From assembly GCA_038316385.1 (NCBI GenBank), contig JBBQAN010000009.1:1-64000 (forward strand): DNA of 64,000 bases. Reading direction: 5' to 3'. Every line of letters starts with the position of its first letter. Position 1 is the first letter of the stretch. The notes under the pieces were generated by a model, which was given only the letters and a program-made list of their open reading frames with translations, had not been told where the DNA came from and did no database searches. The position numbers and the translations under genes are program-made. This DNA is from SZAS-103 sp038316385 (GTDB lineage: Bacteria > Pseudomonadota > Gammaproteobacteria > Xanthomonadales > Xanthomonadaceae). This document shows positions 34,080 to 43,341 of the stretch, piece after piece.

Positions 34080-34900
34080 AGACGCGCATTTACTGCGGTG
34101 AACGGCGCACAGACGCGGTTGATCCGCGTGATCGCGGGCTTGCTTACGGCGACGGCGTATTTGAAACGATCCTGATCCATCAGAATGCGCCAGTTTGGTG
34201 GGACGCGCATGTCGCCAGGATGATTCGCGGTTGCGCAGTGCTGGGCATTGCACCGCCCGCCCCTGAGTTTCTGCGTGCGGAAATCGATGCGATGATCGCC
34301 CATTGCGCGCGCGGCGTACTCAAGCTGATCGTCACGCGCGGCATTGGCGAGCGCGGTTATGCGCCATCGCAGGATGTCGCGCCGACGCTGGTGCTGTCGC
34401 TGTCGGCGGCGCCAGCGTTTGCGTCGCGCGATGGACTGGTACTGCGCTGGTGCGAAACACCGCTCGCGATCCAGCCGCGCCTGGCCGACATCAAGCACCT
34501 CAATAGACTGGATCAAGTGCTGGCGCGCGCGGAATGGCGCGATACCGCGATACACGAGGGCCTGCAATGCGACACAAACGGTCGCGTGGTCAGTGCAACA
34601 TCCGCAAACCTGTTCGTGCTGCGCGATGGTCGCTGGCTGACGCCGCCTGTTGTCGAATGCGGAATCGCTGGCATCTGCCGTGCATGGGTGCTGGAGCATG
34701 TCGCCAGTGCCGCCGAAGCTGAACTCGTACGCGCAGATATCGAATCCGCCGACGCTATCCTCCTGTGCAACTCCGTGCGCGGTATCCTTTGCGTGGCAGC
34801 GCTGGGGTCGCGCCGCTGGTCGCTGCATCCGCAGGCGATCGTGCTACGCCGGCAATTGGTCGCGGCTGAGCCGGCATTCGATAAACCGGAGGACGCGTGA
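34076..34900 (+). CDS. pabC: Aminodeoxychorismate lyase
   Basis: A 274-residue fold-type IV PLP enzyme converting aminodeoxychorismate into 4-aminobenzoate and pyruvate. DRGLAYGDGVFET is at 20-32; the PLP lysine is in DIKHLNRLDQVLAR near 140; SATSANLFVL and GICRAWVLE follow. ATG overlaps the pabB stop in ATGA and the stop overlaps mltG in GTGA, so pabB-pabC-mltG-tmk are a coupled chain. Confidence 0.95.
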   Translation: MKTRIYCGERRTDAVDPRDRGLAYGDGVFETILIHQNAPVWWDAHVARMIRGCAVLGIAPPAPEFLRAEIDAMIAHCARGVLKLIVTRGIGERGYAPSQDVAPTLVLSLSAAPAFASRDGLVLRWCETPLAIQPRLADIKHLNRLDQVLARAEWRDTAIHEGLQCDTNGRVVSATSANLFVLRDGRWLTPPVVECGIAGICRAWVLEHVASAAEAELVRADIESADAILLCNSVRGILCVAALGSRRWSLHPQAIVLRRQLVAAEPAFDKPEDA

Positions 34901-35949
34901 CAGACAAACCAATCCGTGGCGTGTTCCGCCGCATCGTGTCCGGACTGTTCAAGCTGGCTTTCCTGGCTGCACTGATCGCGATCGGCATCGGCTACTGGCA
35001 TTTCAATCGCTTCACGACGACGCCGCTCGGTGTGCACGACACCAGAATCGACATCCGCAGTGGCGAATCGTTGCGCAGTGTGGTCGCGTCGTTACGCGAT
35101 GCCGGCGTCGGCACCGGCAGCGATCTCGAATGGCAACTGCTGGCGGCGCGCATGGGCGTGCGCTCGAAGATGCAGGTCGGCGAATACGCGGTCGCGGCCG
35201 ACATGACGCCCGAACAACTCCTGCGCAACATCTCCAGCGGCAAGGTCATCCAGTATCACTTCACCATCGTCGAAGGCTGGAACATGCGCGAACTGCGCGG
35301 TGCGCTGAAAGCTGCGCCGAACATGCAGCACCTGCTTGCCATCACCAGCGATACCGCGCTGATGCAGCAGCTTGGCCGCGCGCGCGCGCGCGCCGAAGGC
35401 CGCTTCTTGCCCGAAACATATGCGTACACGCGCAACAGCAGCGACATCGAGCTGCTCGCGCGTGCAGCAAAGGCGATGGACAACGCACTCGCGAATGCGT
35501 GGAGACAACGCGATCCCGATCTGACGTTGAAGACACCCGACGAAGCCTTGATCCTCGCTTCGATCGTGGAGAAGGAAACCGCACTGCCCGACGAGCGACC
35601 GCAGGTCGCGGGTGTATTCGTGCGCAGATTGCAAGCCGGGATGAAATTGCAGACCGATCCGAGTGTGATCTATGGGCTCGGCGGCAGTTACAACGGCAAC
35701 ATCACGCGCCATGACCTTATCGTCGATACGCCGTACAACACCTATACACGCGCTGGATTGCCACCGACGCCGATCGCGATGCCGGGGCGTGCGGCGCTGC
35801 AGGCCGCGACGCATCCGGCTGCCGGTAACGCGCTGTATTTCGTTGCCAGCCACAACGGCGGTGCATCGGTGTTTTCGGCGACGCTCGCCCAACATAACGC
35901 GGCGGTTGCACGATACCTGAAGTCGCAGCGCGAGAAACAATCGCAGTGA
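34897..35949 (+). CDS. mltG: Endolytic murein transglycosylase MltG
   Basis: A 350-residue YceG-like inner-membrane enzyme that cuts nascent glycan strands. One N-terminal helix (LFKLAFLAALIAIGIGYW, about 17-34) anchors it, a LysM-like subdomain follows (RIDIRSGESLRSVVASLRD), and the catalytic glutamate is E225 in ASIVEKET. LQTDPSVIYGLG, YNTYTRAGLPPTPIAMPG and YFVASHNGG complete the signature. GTG start overlapping the pabC stop. Confidence 0.96.
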   Translation: MTDKPIRGVFRRIVSGLFKLAFLAALIAIGIGYWHFNRFTTTPLGVHDTRIDIRSGESLRSVVASLRDAGVGTGSDLEWQLLAARMGVRSKMQVGEYAVAADMTPEQLLRNISSGKVIQYHFTIVEGWNMRELRGALKAAPNMQHLLAITSDTALMQQLGRARARAEGRFLPETYAYTRNSSDIELLARAAKAMDNALANAWRQRDPDLTLKTPDEALILASIVEKETALPDERPQVAGVFVRRLQAGMKLQTDPSVIYGLGGSYNGNITRHDLIVDTPYNTYTRAGLPPTPIAMPGRAALQAATHPAAGNALYFVASHNGGASVFSATLAQHNAAVARYLKSQREKQSQ

Positions 35950-36572
35950 ACGGACGGCTGATCACCATTGAGGGCGGTGAGGGCGCGGGCAAATCGAGCG
36001 TGATGGGCGCGTTGCGTGCAGCGCTTGAACAACGCCGTATCGAAGTCGTGCAGACGCGCGAGCCGGGCGGCACCGACTCCGGCGAAGCGATCCGCGCATT
36101 GTTGCTTGATCCATCGCGTTCGTTGTGCGCCGAAACCGAACTGCTGCTGATGTTCGCAGCGCGCGCTCAACTCGTGCGCGAACTGATCCTGCCGGCGCTG
36201 GAGCGTGGTGCCTGGGTGCTGTGCGACCGCTTTACCGATGCGAGTTTCGCGTACCAGGGCGGTGGGCGCGGGCTGGATTTCGGCAACATCGCCGAACTCG
36301 AGCGCTGGGTCGCCGGCATCAAACCCGATCTGACTATTCTCCTGGACGTCGATGTGCGCCAAGGTCACGCGCGGATCGCCGGACGCGATGTCGAGCGCGA
36401 CCGTATCGAACGCGAGCGCGAGGATTTTTTCGAGCGCGTGCGTGCAACGTATCTGCAACGTGCAGCGCTCGAGCCGCAGCGCTTTGGCGTGATCGATGCA
36501 GGCTTGTCGCAGGATGCGGTGTTGCAAGCCGTCCTCGATCAACTCGACTCGACACTCGCTGCATGGAATTGA
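35946..36572 (+). CDS. tmk: Thymidylate kinase
   Basis: A 208-residue dTMP kinase. The P-loop is GGEGAGKSS (10-18), then TREPGGTDSGEAIR, the DRF motif in LCDRFTDASFAYQGGGRGLD, and a basic lid region around DVERDRIEREREDFFERV. GTG 35946 overlaps the mltG stop. The end overlaps holB by 10 bases. Supplies dTDP for DNA synthesis. Confidence 0.97.
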   Translation: MNGRLITIEGGEGAGKSSVMGALRAALEQRRIEVVQTREPGGTDSGEAIRALLLDPSRSLCAETELLLMFAARAQLVRELILPALERGAWVLCDRFTDASFAYQGGGRGLDFGNIAELERWVAGIKPDLTILLDVDVRQGHARIAGRDVERDRIEREREDFFERVRATYLQRAALEPQRFGVIDAGLSQDAVLQAVLDQLDSTLAAWN

Positions 36573-37552
36573 ATGCATTGGCATCGTGGCAGCGAGCACC
36601 GCTGCAGCGTGCGCTGGACGCGCTCGCGAACGATCGGCTTGCGCATGCTTTGCTGATCTGCGGGCCGCTCCATATCGGCAAACGCGCGGTGGCCGATGCG
36701 CTTGCGCAGACGATGTTGTGCCGCGAGCATGTCGATGGATTGGCTTGCGGACATTGCCGTAGCTGTGCGTTGTTCATGGCTGGAACGCATCCGGACTGGA
36801 ATTACATCAGCTTCGAGGAAAACGAAAAGACCAAAGTTTTGCGCAAGGAAATTGTGGTCGAGCAGATCCGCAACCTCAGCAGCTGGTTCGCATTGACTCC
36901 GCAGCGCGGAGGCGCGCAAGTCGCGCTGATCGAACCGGCTTACGCCATGAATGTCAACGCATCCAACGCATTGCTCAAGACCCTAGAAGAACCGATGCGC
37001 GATCGTTACCTGTTGCTGCTTTGCGAGTCCCCGATGCTATTGTCGGCGACAATCCGCAGCCGCTGCCAGCGCATCGAACTGCAACCGCCATCGACGCCGG
37101 AAGGGCTCGCGTGGTTGCGAGCACGTGGTCACGGTGAATCCGTCGCGCAATCGGCTCTGACCGCAGCGCGTGGGCATCCGGGCCTGGCCGCCCACTGGAT
37201 CGAAGAAGAATTGCTCGCGCTGCGCGAATCCGTGCGTACCGATCTGTCCGCAGTCGCGACTGGTCGGGCGCGTCCGCTGGATATTGCTTCCAGATGGCTG
37301 CTGGACGGCCGCGCAGACCAGCGCCTCGCATTCGCGGCCGATCTAGCGGTCGATCTGCATGCCGAAGCGCTTGGCGCTACGACCACGAACGCCATGCGTT
37401 CGAGCGCCACACCCGATTTCCCCAGGCTGTCGGCATGGTTCGATGCGGTCAATCGCACGCGCAGCCTGCTGCGTACGCCGATCCGCCAAGACCTCGCGCT
37501 TGCCGGATTGTTGCGCGATTGGCGCATTGCGGTCGCTGCGCGTTCGGCATGA
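36563..37552 (+). CDS. holB: DNA polymerase III subunit delta prime
   Basis: A 329-residue clamp-loader subunit. It has the zinc module CREHVDGLACGHCRSCALF near 51-70, NVNASNALLKTLEEP, LLLCESPMLLSATIRSRCQRIEL and a helical C-terminal clamp-loader domain. The P-loop region (CGPLHIGKRA) is degenerate, as expected since this subunit does not need to hydrolyse ATP. ATG 36563 lies within the end of tmk, as in related genomes, and pilZ follows. Confidence 0.96.
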   Translation: MELNALASWQRAPLQRALDALANDRLAHALLICGPLHIGKRAVADALAQTMLCREHVDGLACGHCRSCALFMAGTHPDWNYISFEENEKTKVLRKEIVVEQIRNLSSWFALTPQRGGAQVALIEPAYAMNVNASNALLKTLEEPMRDRYLLLLCESPMLLSATIRSRCQRIELQPPSTPEGLAWLRARGHGESVAQSALTAARGHPGLAAHWIEEELLALRESVRTDLSAVATGRARPLDIASRWLLDGRADQRLAFAADLAVDLHAEALGATTTNAMRSSATPDFPRLSAWFDAVNRTRSLLRTPIRQDLALAGLLRDWRIAVAARSA

Positions 37553-37666
37553 GCAAGCCCACACGATGAGCTTTGTCGGCGTTACACTCTACTCAAGCTG
37601 CAGCGCTGCATGCGTCTGGATGCATCTGTGGGTCGCACGTCATCATCGTTAACGGAGGACTGAGTC

Positions 37667-38023
37667 ATGATGGGAGCAGGCGGAGCACGGCAGGGCATCC
37701 TGTCGCTCGCGTTGAAGGACAGGAACGCGCTGTACAACGCATTCCTCTCGTTCATCAAAGGCGGCGGCATCTTCGTGCCGACCCCGAAGCGCTACAGCCT
37801 TGGCGACGAAGTCTTCGTTCTGATGACATTGCCCGAGAGTAGCGAGCGTCTGCCAGTCGCCGGCAAGGTTGTCTGGATCACTCCTGCCGGTGCACAAGGC
37901 AACCGCGCCGCCGGCATTGGCGTGCAATTCGCCGATTCCGCCGAAGGCGAAGCCGCACGCGGCAAGGTCGAGGCATTGCTGGCCGGCATCACCAATTCGG
38001 ACAAGCCGACCGGGACGATGTGA
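37667..38023 (+). CDS. pilZ: PilZ-domain type IV pilus assembly protein
   Basis: A 118-residue protein like Xanthomonas PilZ, a partner of PilB and FimX in pilus biogenesis. It shows LKDRNALYNAFLSFIKGGGIFVPTPKRYSLGDEVFVLMTLPE and AGKVVWITPAGAQGNRAAGIGVQF. The RxxxR and DxSxxG residues that bind cyclic di-GMP in classical PilZ domains are missing, as in the Xanthomonas protein, so it probably does not bind the nucleotide. GGAGG sits 8 bases before ATG 37667. In many relatives tatD follows; here a minus-strand fad gene does. Confidence 0.92.
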   Translation: MMGAGGARQGILSLALKDRNALYNAFLSFIKGGGIFVPTPKRYSLGDEVFVLMTLPESSERLPVAGKVVWITPAGAQGNRAAGIGVQFADSAEGEAARGKVEALLAGITNSDKPTGTM

Positions 38024-38091
38024 TCGATAGCTTGCAGGGGATTGTATTTGCGCCACATGATTCTTATGGCACGCAAGCACACAATGCAAAT

Positions 38092-40158
38092 CTAAGGACG
38101 CAATGCGGATGCGCTCCATCCTTCCCGCGCTGCAAAACGATCACCATACTTCGCCTGCAACGCCTGCAACTTCGCGAGCAACACATCCGCACCCACGCTG
38201 CGAATGTAGTTGATCGGGCCGCCTCGGAACGGAGCGAATCCGGTTCCGAAAATCACGCCGGCATCCAGCAGATCGGCATCGGCGACGACGCCATCGTGCA
38301 AGGCCGCGACTGATTCGTTGAGTAGAGGCAGGATGAGCCGATCCTCAAGATCGGTGGGAACCTGATAACCCGCAGGCACCTCGGGCTTCACCGCCTTGCC
38401 GTTCTCCCATTTATAGAAGCCCTGTCCATCCTTGCGGCCGCGCTGGTTGGCGGCGAGCTTTTCCTCGAGTCCATTCGGCACAGGCAGATCGAGGAATTCG
38501 GCGAGGATCTTGCCGACGCTCGCGGCGACATCCAGGCCCACGGTATCAGCGAGTTCGATCGGGCCGATCGGCATGCCGAACTTCACTGCAGCCTTGTCGA
38601 TCACCGGACCAGGAATACCTTCGCTATATGCAGCCATCGCTTCCATCATGTAGGGCATCAGAATGCGGTTGACGAGGAAGCCGGGCGTTCCCGCGACTGG
38701 CACCGGCAGCTTGTCGATCGCGCGGCAGAACGCGGCGAGGCGTTGCCCGGTTTCCGGCGCCATGTCGGCGTGGCGCACGATCTCGACCAGCGGCATCAGC
38801 GCGACCGGATTGAAGTAATGCAGTCCAGCGAAGCGTTCGGGTTGCACCAATTTCGCGCTCAACTCTGCCAACGGAATCGATGACGTGTTCGACGTCACCA
38901 GTGCGTCGGGTGCGATCTGGCTTTCGACCGAATCGAGCAACTCCTGTTTGGCTTCGAGGTTTTCGTAGATCGCCTCGATCACCAGTTGTGCCTTCGCCAC
39001 GCCGGCGCCGCCGACATCGGATTGCAAGCGCGCGCGGGTTTCGGCACGCTTGGTGTCGTCCTTGATCTTCTTCGCGTACAGCGCGTCCGCGCGCTCAAGC
39101 GCCGGTTCGATGTAACGCATCTCGCGATCCTGCAAGGTGACCTCGAAGCCCTTGTACGCGCACCACGCGGCGATGTCGCCGCCCATCACACCTGCGCCGA
39201 TCACGTGCACATGCTGGATACCACCGTTCTTGTCGATACCGTCTTTGCCGCCGAGACTTTTCAGTCGCTCCTGCAGGAAAAACACACGGATCAGGTTGCG
39301 CGCGGTATCGGTCTTCGCGAGTTTCGCTACCGAACGCGCTTCGGCTCTGAGCTGCGACTCGGCGCCACCGCCTGCATTGCGCTTCCACGTCGCGATCAAT
39401 GCGTAGGGGGCTGGGTAGTGTTCCTTGCGTGCCTTGCGTGCAACTTGCTTGAGCATCGTTGGCGCGAGGATCTGCCGCGCGATCCAGGTGTTGGTCGCCC
39501 AGCCGAGCAGGCGAATCTTGAACGGGCTGGTTGGGCGTTGGCCGGCAACGGCGATGGCTGTGTCGATCAACAGTGCAGGTTCCGCAAGCTTGTCGACGAG
39601 GCCCATTGTCAGTGCAGCCTGCGCGGATACGGTGCGTCCGCTCAGCATCAGATCCATCGCTGCAGGAGCGCCGATCAGACGCGGCAGGCGCACGCTTCCG
39701 CCCCAGCCTGGATAGATCCCGAGCTTGATTTCCGGCAAGCCGATGCGTGTGTTGGATGCGCGGCTGGCAACGCGATAACGGCAGGCGAGCGCGAGTTCGG
39801 TGCCGCCGCCCATGCAATGACCGTGGATCGCGGCGACCGTCGGCATGCGCAGGTTCGCAAGTTTCTGATAGATGTTCTGGCCGCGACGCAATACATCCTC
39901 AACGCTGCCTTTCGCATCAAAGGTCTGGAATTCCTTGATGTCCGCGCCTGGAGCGAAGCCGCCGGATTTGGCCGAACGGATCACCACCGCCTTTGGCGGA
40001 TCGATCGCGATGCGCTCGACGATCTGTTCGAGTTCGTCGAGCACCGTCTGCGCGATCGCGTTGACTGGCGCATCGGCGCGGTCGAGGGTCAGCACCACGA
40101 TGCCGTCCGGGCGCAGTTCGGTTTTCCAGTGCTGAAAGCGGAGTCCGTCGAAAAGCAT
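38092..40158 (-). CDS. fadJ: Bifunctional enoyl-CoA hydratase / 3-hydroxyacyl-CoA dehydrogenase (FadB/FadJ type)
   Basis: A 688-residue beta-oxidation enzyme. The N-terminal crotonase half (to about 190) has FAPGADIKEF, the catalytic glutamates around HGHCMGGGTELALACRYR and GLPEIKLGIYPGWGG. The dehydrogenase half starts with the NAD motif HVIGAGVMGGDIAAW near 320, followed by TSNTSSIPLAEL, GLHYFNPVALMPLVEIV and GTPGFLVNRILMPYMMEA. The start ATG 40158 is preferred over upstream ATG codons that extend into the rpoE promoter region. No thiolase gene is adjacent. FadB versus FadJ cannot be separated from the sequence; FadJ is chosen because the gene stands alone. Confidence 0.88.
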   Translation of the reverse strand: MLFDGLRFQHWKTELRPDGIVVLTLDRADAPVNAIAQTVLDELEQIVERIAIDPPKAVVIRSAKSGGFAPGADIKEFQTFDAKGSVEDVLRRGQNIYQKLANLRMPTVAAIHGHCMGGGTELALACRYRVASRASNTRIGLPEIKLGIYPGWGGSVRLPRLIGAPAAMDLMLSGRTVSAQAALTMGLVDKLAEPALLIDTAIAVAGQRPTSPFKIRLLGWATNTWIARQILAPTMLKQVARKARKEHYPAPYALIATWKRNAGGGAESQLRAEARSVAKLAKTDTARNLIRVFFLQERLKSLGGKDGIDKNGGIQHVHVIGAGVMGGDIAAWCAYKGFEVTLQDREMRYIEPALERADALYAKKIKDDTKRAETRARLQSDVGGAGVAKAQLVIEAIYENLEAKQELLDSVESQIAPDALVTSNTSSIPLAELSAKLVQPERFAGLHYFNPVALMPLVEIVRHADMAPETGQRLAAFCRAIDKLPVPVAGTPGFLVNRILMPYMMEAMAAYSEGIPGPVIDKAAVKFGMPIGPIELADTVGLDVAASVGKILAEFLDLPVPNGLEEKLAANQRGRKDGQGFYKWENGKAVKPEVPAGYQVPTDLEDRLILPLLNESVAALHDGVVADADLLDAGVIFGTGFAPFRGGPINYIRSVGADVLLAKLQALQAKYGDRFAAREGWSASALRP

Positions 40159-40255
40159 GGCGTGCTCAATCCAGGGAAAGAATGACCGTATCATCCGGGT
40201 TCGGCGCATGACCACAAGCATCACTCCGATTGCGAAGCTGGTGGAGTTCCTCGGC

Positions 40256-40283
40256 GGAACTTTTTTCGCGCGTCATTGTCACT
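40256..40283 (+). promoter_or_regulatory. Sigma-E-type promoter candidate upstream of rpoE
   Basis: GGAACTT (40256-40262) equals the -35 consensus of RpoE-class promoters, and TCACT (40279-40283, preceded by G) resembles the GTC-type -10, with a 16-bp spacer. It is followed by the rpoE ATG at 40322, giving a leader of about 30 bases. This suggests positive autoregulation of the rpoE-rseA-mucD operon. Confidence 0.6.
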
Positions 40284-40321
40284 ATCTGCGGCCCTGGGCC
40301 GCGCAACGAGAACAAGTGCGG

Positions 40322-40915
40322 ATGGGCGAGAACGAACTGGACCAGGCATTGGTCAAGCGCGTACAGCGCGGCGACCAGGGAGCCTTCGACCTGCTGGTAC
40401 GCAAGTACCAGCATCGAATCGCGGCCCTTGTCGGGCGTTACGTACACGATTGGAGCGAATGCCAGGATGTCACGCAGGATACGTTCGTCCGCGCCTGGAA
40501 GGCGTTGGCGAACTTCCGCGGCGATGCCCAGTTCTATACCTGGCTCTACCGGATTGCCGTGAACACCGCCAAGAACCATCTTGTTGCCAGCAACCGCCGC
40601 CCGCCCGCCGATGACATCGACGTGGCCGATGCGGTGAATTTTGCCGGTGCGATGCGCCTGCGCAACGACGACACCCCTGAACACGAACTGCTGCGCGACG
40701 AAATCGAGCGCACCGTCGCCGATACCGTCGCGGCGCTGCCCGAAGAACTGCGCATTGCGGTCACCTTGCGCGAAATGGATGGCTTGAGTTACGAGGAAAT
40801 CGCCGAACGCATGGGTTGCCCGATTGGCACCGTGCGCTCGCGGATCTTCCGTGCTCGCGAAGCGATCGACCTGAAACTTCGACCCCTGCTGGATTCAGAC
40901 CGGGTGCGGCCATGA
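40322..40915 (+). CDS. rpoE: RNA polymerase sigma factor RpoE (AlgU type)
   Basis: A 197-residue ECF sigma factor. Region 2 (LVRKYQHRIAALVGRYVHDWSECQDVTQDTFVRAWKALANFRGDAQFYTWLYRIAVNTAKNHL, split by normal spacing) and region 4 (ELRIAVTLREMDGLSYEEIAERMGCPIGTVRSRIFRARE) are intact. Start ATG 40322 agrees with homologues. Its stop overlaps the rseA start in ATGA. It directs the envelope-stress response and is held by RseA. Confidence 0.97.
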   Translation: MGENELDQALVKRVQRGDQGAFDLLVRKYQHRIAALVGRYVHDWSECQDVTQDTFVRAWKALANFRGDAQFYTWLYRIAVNTAKNHLVASNRRPPADDIDVADAVNFAGAMRLRNDDTPEHELLRDEIERTVADTVAALPEELRIAVTLREMDGLSYEEIAERMGCPIGTVRSRIFRAREAIDLKLRPLLDSDRVRP

Positions 40916-41643
40916 GTGACAAACCTATGACAGAGCAGGGCAGGAGCGCGTTGGCCATGAGCGAAGACGAGCAGCACGAAGAATTGTCCGCGTTCATGGA
41001 CGGCGAACTCGATGCCGATCGCGCGCGCTTCCTGCAGCAGCGGCTCGGACACGACGCCGAACTGCGCGCGCGCTGGGAGCGCTGGCAACTGGTCTCGTCA
41101 AGCATACGTCGGCAGGCGCAACCGTTGCCGGCCGGTTTCGCGGATCGCGTCGCGCGCGCGCTCGAAGCCTCGACGCCCCAAGCTGCTCCGCTGCAAAATC
41201 GTGCACTGCGATGGGGCGGTGGCACTGCGCTTGCGGCATCGCTCGCGGTCGCCGGCGTATTCGTGTTCGACGCGATGCATCAACCGCATGCGGTGCCGCA
41301 AGTCGCCATGACGCACGTCCAACCCATTACGATCTCGCCGATCCAGCGCACTGTCTTGACCCTGCCCGAACCGGTCATCAAGTTGCCGATTCCCGTGGAA
41401 TCGGGAGTAGTGACGGCGTTTCGTTCGCCCTTGCATCCGGTGTTGCTGCGCCAGCTACCGCAGCGCGCGAGTTTTGCACCATTTCCGCAACCGTATCCGC
41501 TCGATCCGGAACTCGAGGCCTATTTGCAGCGTCAAAAGTCCGGCGCCACCCACGATGTGTTTGTCGAGGATGGCGCAAAGCTTCCCGATGCAAGCGACAG
41601 CGCTGTGCACACGGTCGCCTTCCCGCAGGATGAACAGCACTGA
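40912..41643 (+). CDS. rseA: Anti-sigma-E factor RseA
   Basis: A 243-residue inner-membrane protein. The N-terminal RseA domain (EDEQHEELSAFMDGELDADRARFLQQRLGHD, RARWERWQLVSSSIRR) would bind RpoE. One membrane helix follows at about 103-120 (GGGTALAASLAVAGVFVF), then a low-complexity periplasmic part rich in Pro, Val and Gln ending near VAFPQDEQH. It is released by regulated proteolysis in the E. coli model. Start overlaps the rpoE stop. No RseB homologue lies between it and mucD, unlike E. coli and Pseudomonas. Confidence 0.92.
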   Translation: MSDKPMTEQGRSALAMSEDEQHEELSAFMDGELDADRARFLQQRLGHDAELRARWERWQLVSSSIRRQAQPLPAGFADRVARALEASTPQAAPLQNRALRWGGGTALAASLAVAGVFVFDAMHQPHAVPQVAMTHVQPITISPIQRTVLTLPEPVIKLPIPVESGVVTAFRSPLHPVLLRQLPQRASFAPFPQPYPLDPELEAYLQRQKSGATHDVFVEDGAKLPDASDSAVHTVAFPQDEQH

Positions 41644-41724
41644 GAGCGCCTGCGCAGATGTCGTTTCCCGGCTCGCCGCCGTCACCTTGAACACGTGTTG
41701 AATCAGATAGGAGCCAATCCTCGC

Positions 41725-43173
41725 ATGCAGACCGATTTTTCCACACGCATTGCAGCGCTGGTCGCCACGGCCGCCATCGCGTTCACGTCTGCCACACCGC
41801 TCGCGCACGCGAGCGGTGCCGCGACGCTTCCCGACTTCAGCGACCTGGTCGAACAAGTTGGGCCGGCAGTCGTCAACATCGAGGCCGTCCACAATGGCCA
41901 TGCGCGCAAGCAGGCGTCGGCTACCGATGACGGCCAGATGCCGGAAATCTTCAAGCGCTTCTTCGGCGATCAGCAAATGCCGATGCCGCGCGACGACGAA
42001 GGCACCGCGATCGGCACCGGCTTCCTGATCTCGGCGGACGGCAAGATCCTGACCAATCAGCATGTCGTGGATGGCGCGGATCGGGTGATCGTGCATCTGA
42101 ACGATCGCCGCGAATTCACCGCAAAAGTGGTCGGTAGCGATCCGCTATCGGATGTCGCGCTGCTGAAAGTGCAGGCGACCGGACTGCCGTTTCTGAAAGT
42201 CGCCGATGCGAAATCGCTCAAGCCGGGACAGTGGGTCGTCGCGATCGGGTCGCCGTTCGGCCTCGATCATTCGGTGACTGCGGGCATCGTCAGCGCGGTC
42301 GGTCGGCGCTCGCTCGATCCGAGCCAGCAATACGTGCCTTTCATCCAGACCGACGTGCCGATCAATCGCGGCAATTCCGGCGGCCCGCTGCTGAACACGC
42401 GGGGCGAAGTAGTCGGCATCAATTCGCAGATCTTCAGCAGTACCGGCGGTTACATGGGCGTAAGCTTCGCGATCCCGATCGCGACCGCGATGAGCGCCGT
42501 GCAGCAGTTGCAGGCGACTGGCAAGGTCAGTCGCGGCATCCTCGGTGTGCACGTGCAGGAAGTCACCAGTGCGCTTGCGCAGGCAATGGGTTTGCCGCGC
42601 ACTGGCGGCGCGCTGGTCGCCGATGTCGTACCCGGCAGCGCGGCTGCGAAGGCCGGGGTCAAGGCCGGCGACTTGATCATCGCGTTCAACGGCGCGGACA
42701 TCGCCAGTTCGTCCGATCTGCCGCCGCTGGTCGGATCCATGCCGCCCGGCAGTCATGCGAAGCTGAGCGTGCAGCGTGATGGCAAGATGCTGGAGTTGCC
42801 GGTCGTGCTAGATAATCTCGCCAACTCCACGGCTGCAGCAACGTTGTTGCCGGCGGTCGAGAAAGAACACGCCGCAGCGGGAGCCGAGCGTCTTGGACTT
42901 GCGGTACAGGACATCACGACCGAACAGCGCAAGACGCTCAAACTCGACAGCGGGCAGGGCGTGCTGGTCACGCGCGTCGTCGGTGATGTCGCGCGCCGGG
43001 CGGGTCTGCAACCGGGCGATGTGATCCTGCGGGTCGGCAACCACGACGTCGCCAATGTTGCAGTGTTCGCATCCACGACGGCCAAGGCCAAGTCGGGCGA
43101 TACCCTGATGCTGCAGGTGCGGCGCAACGAGCAGACCCAGTTCGTAGCGCTTGGGCCGATCGAGAAGGGTTAG
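41725..43173 (+). CDS. mucD: Periplasmic serine protease of the DegP/MucD family
   Basis: A 482-residue HtrA protease. Signal peptide to about residue 29 (AALVATAAIAFTSATPLAHA). The triad is H113 (TNQHVVDG), D143 (SDVALLK) and S218 (GNSGGPL). PDZ1 (about 280-370; VSRGILGVHVQEVT, AGVKAGDLIIAFNG) and PDZ2 (about 390-478; LGLAVQDIT, RRAGLQPGDVILRVG) are both present. ATG 41725 follows GGAG by 11 bases; a GTG at 41695 is less likely. It degrades misfolded envelope proteins and sits in the rpoE operon. Confidence 0.95.
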   Translation: MQTDFSTRIAALVATAAIAFTSATPLAHASGAATLPDFSDLVEQVGPAVVNIEAVHNGHARKQASATDDGQMPEIFKRFFGDQQMPMPRDDEGTAIGTGFLISADGKILTNQHVVDGADRVIVHLNDRREFTAKVVGSDPLSDVALLKVQATGLPFLKVADAKSLKPGQWVVAIGSPFGLDHSVTAGIVSAVGRRSLDPSQQYVPFIQTDVPINRGNSGGPLLNTRGEVVGINSQIFSSTGGYMGVSFAIPIATAMSAVQQLQATGKVSRGILGVHVQEVTSALAQAMGLPRTGGALVADVVPGSAAAKAGVKAGDLIIAFNGADIASSSDLPPLVGSMPPGSHAKLSVQRDGKMLELPVVLDNLANSTAAATLLPAVEKEHAAAGAERLGLAVQDITTEQRKTLKLDSGQGVLVTRVVGDVARRAGLQPGDVILRVGNHDVANVAVFASTTAKAKSGDTLMLQVRRNEQTQFVALGPIEKG

Positions 43174-43341
43174 CCGATCCAATTGCGCCGACTGGTCTCG
43201 ATCGACCGTGGGTCGGCACGCAGGCTTCAGGGTGATGACTGAAGGGCAGCGACCATCCCCGCTGTGCGATAATCGCAAGTTGACCTCACCGCTGAGCAGG
43301 CCATGCTGGCCCGTGCCGGCCATTGCGTGCAGCCCGCCTTG

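Noticed and set aside
37667..38023. Cyclic di-GMP receptor role for the PilZ protein
   Set aside because: The RxxxR and DxSxxG binding residues are absent, so nucleotide binding is not supported.
40159..40224. Upstream ATG codons extending the FadJ protein
   Set aside because: The added residues are not family-like and would run into the rpoE upstream region; ATG 40158 begins the conserved part.
43245..43273. Promoter for lepA with extended -10 TGCGATAAT
   Set aside because: The -10 looks plausible but no -35 match lies at the right distance, so it is mentioned only in the lepA entry.
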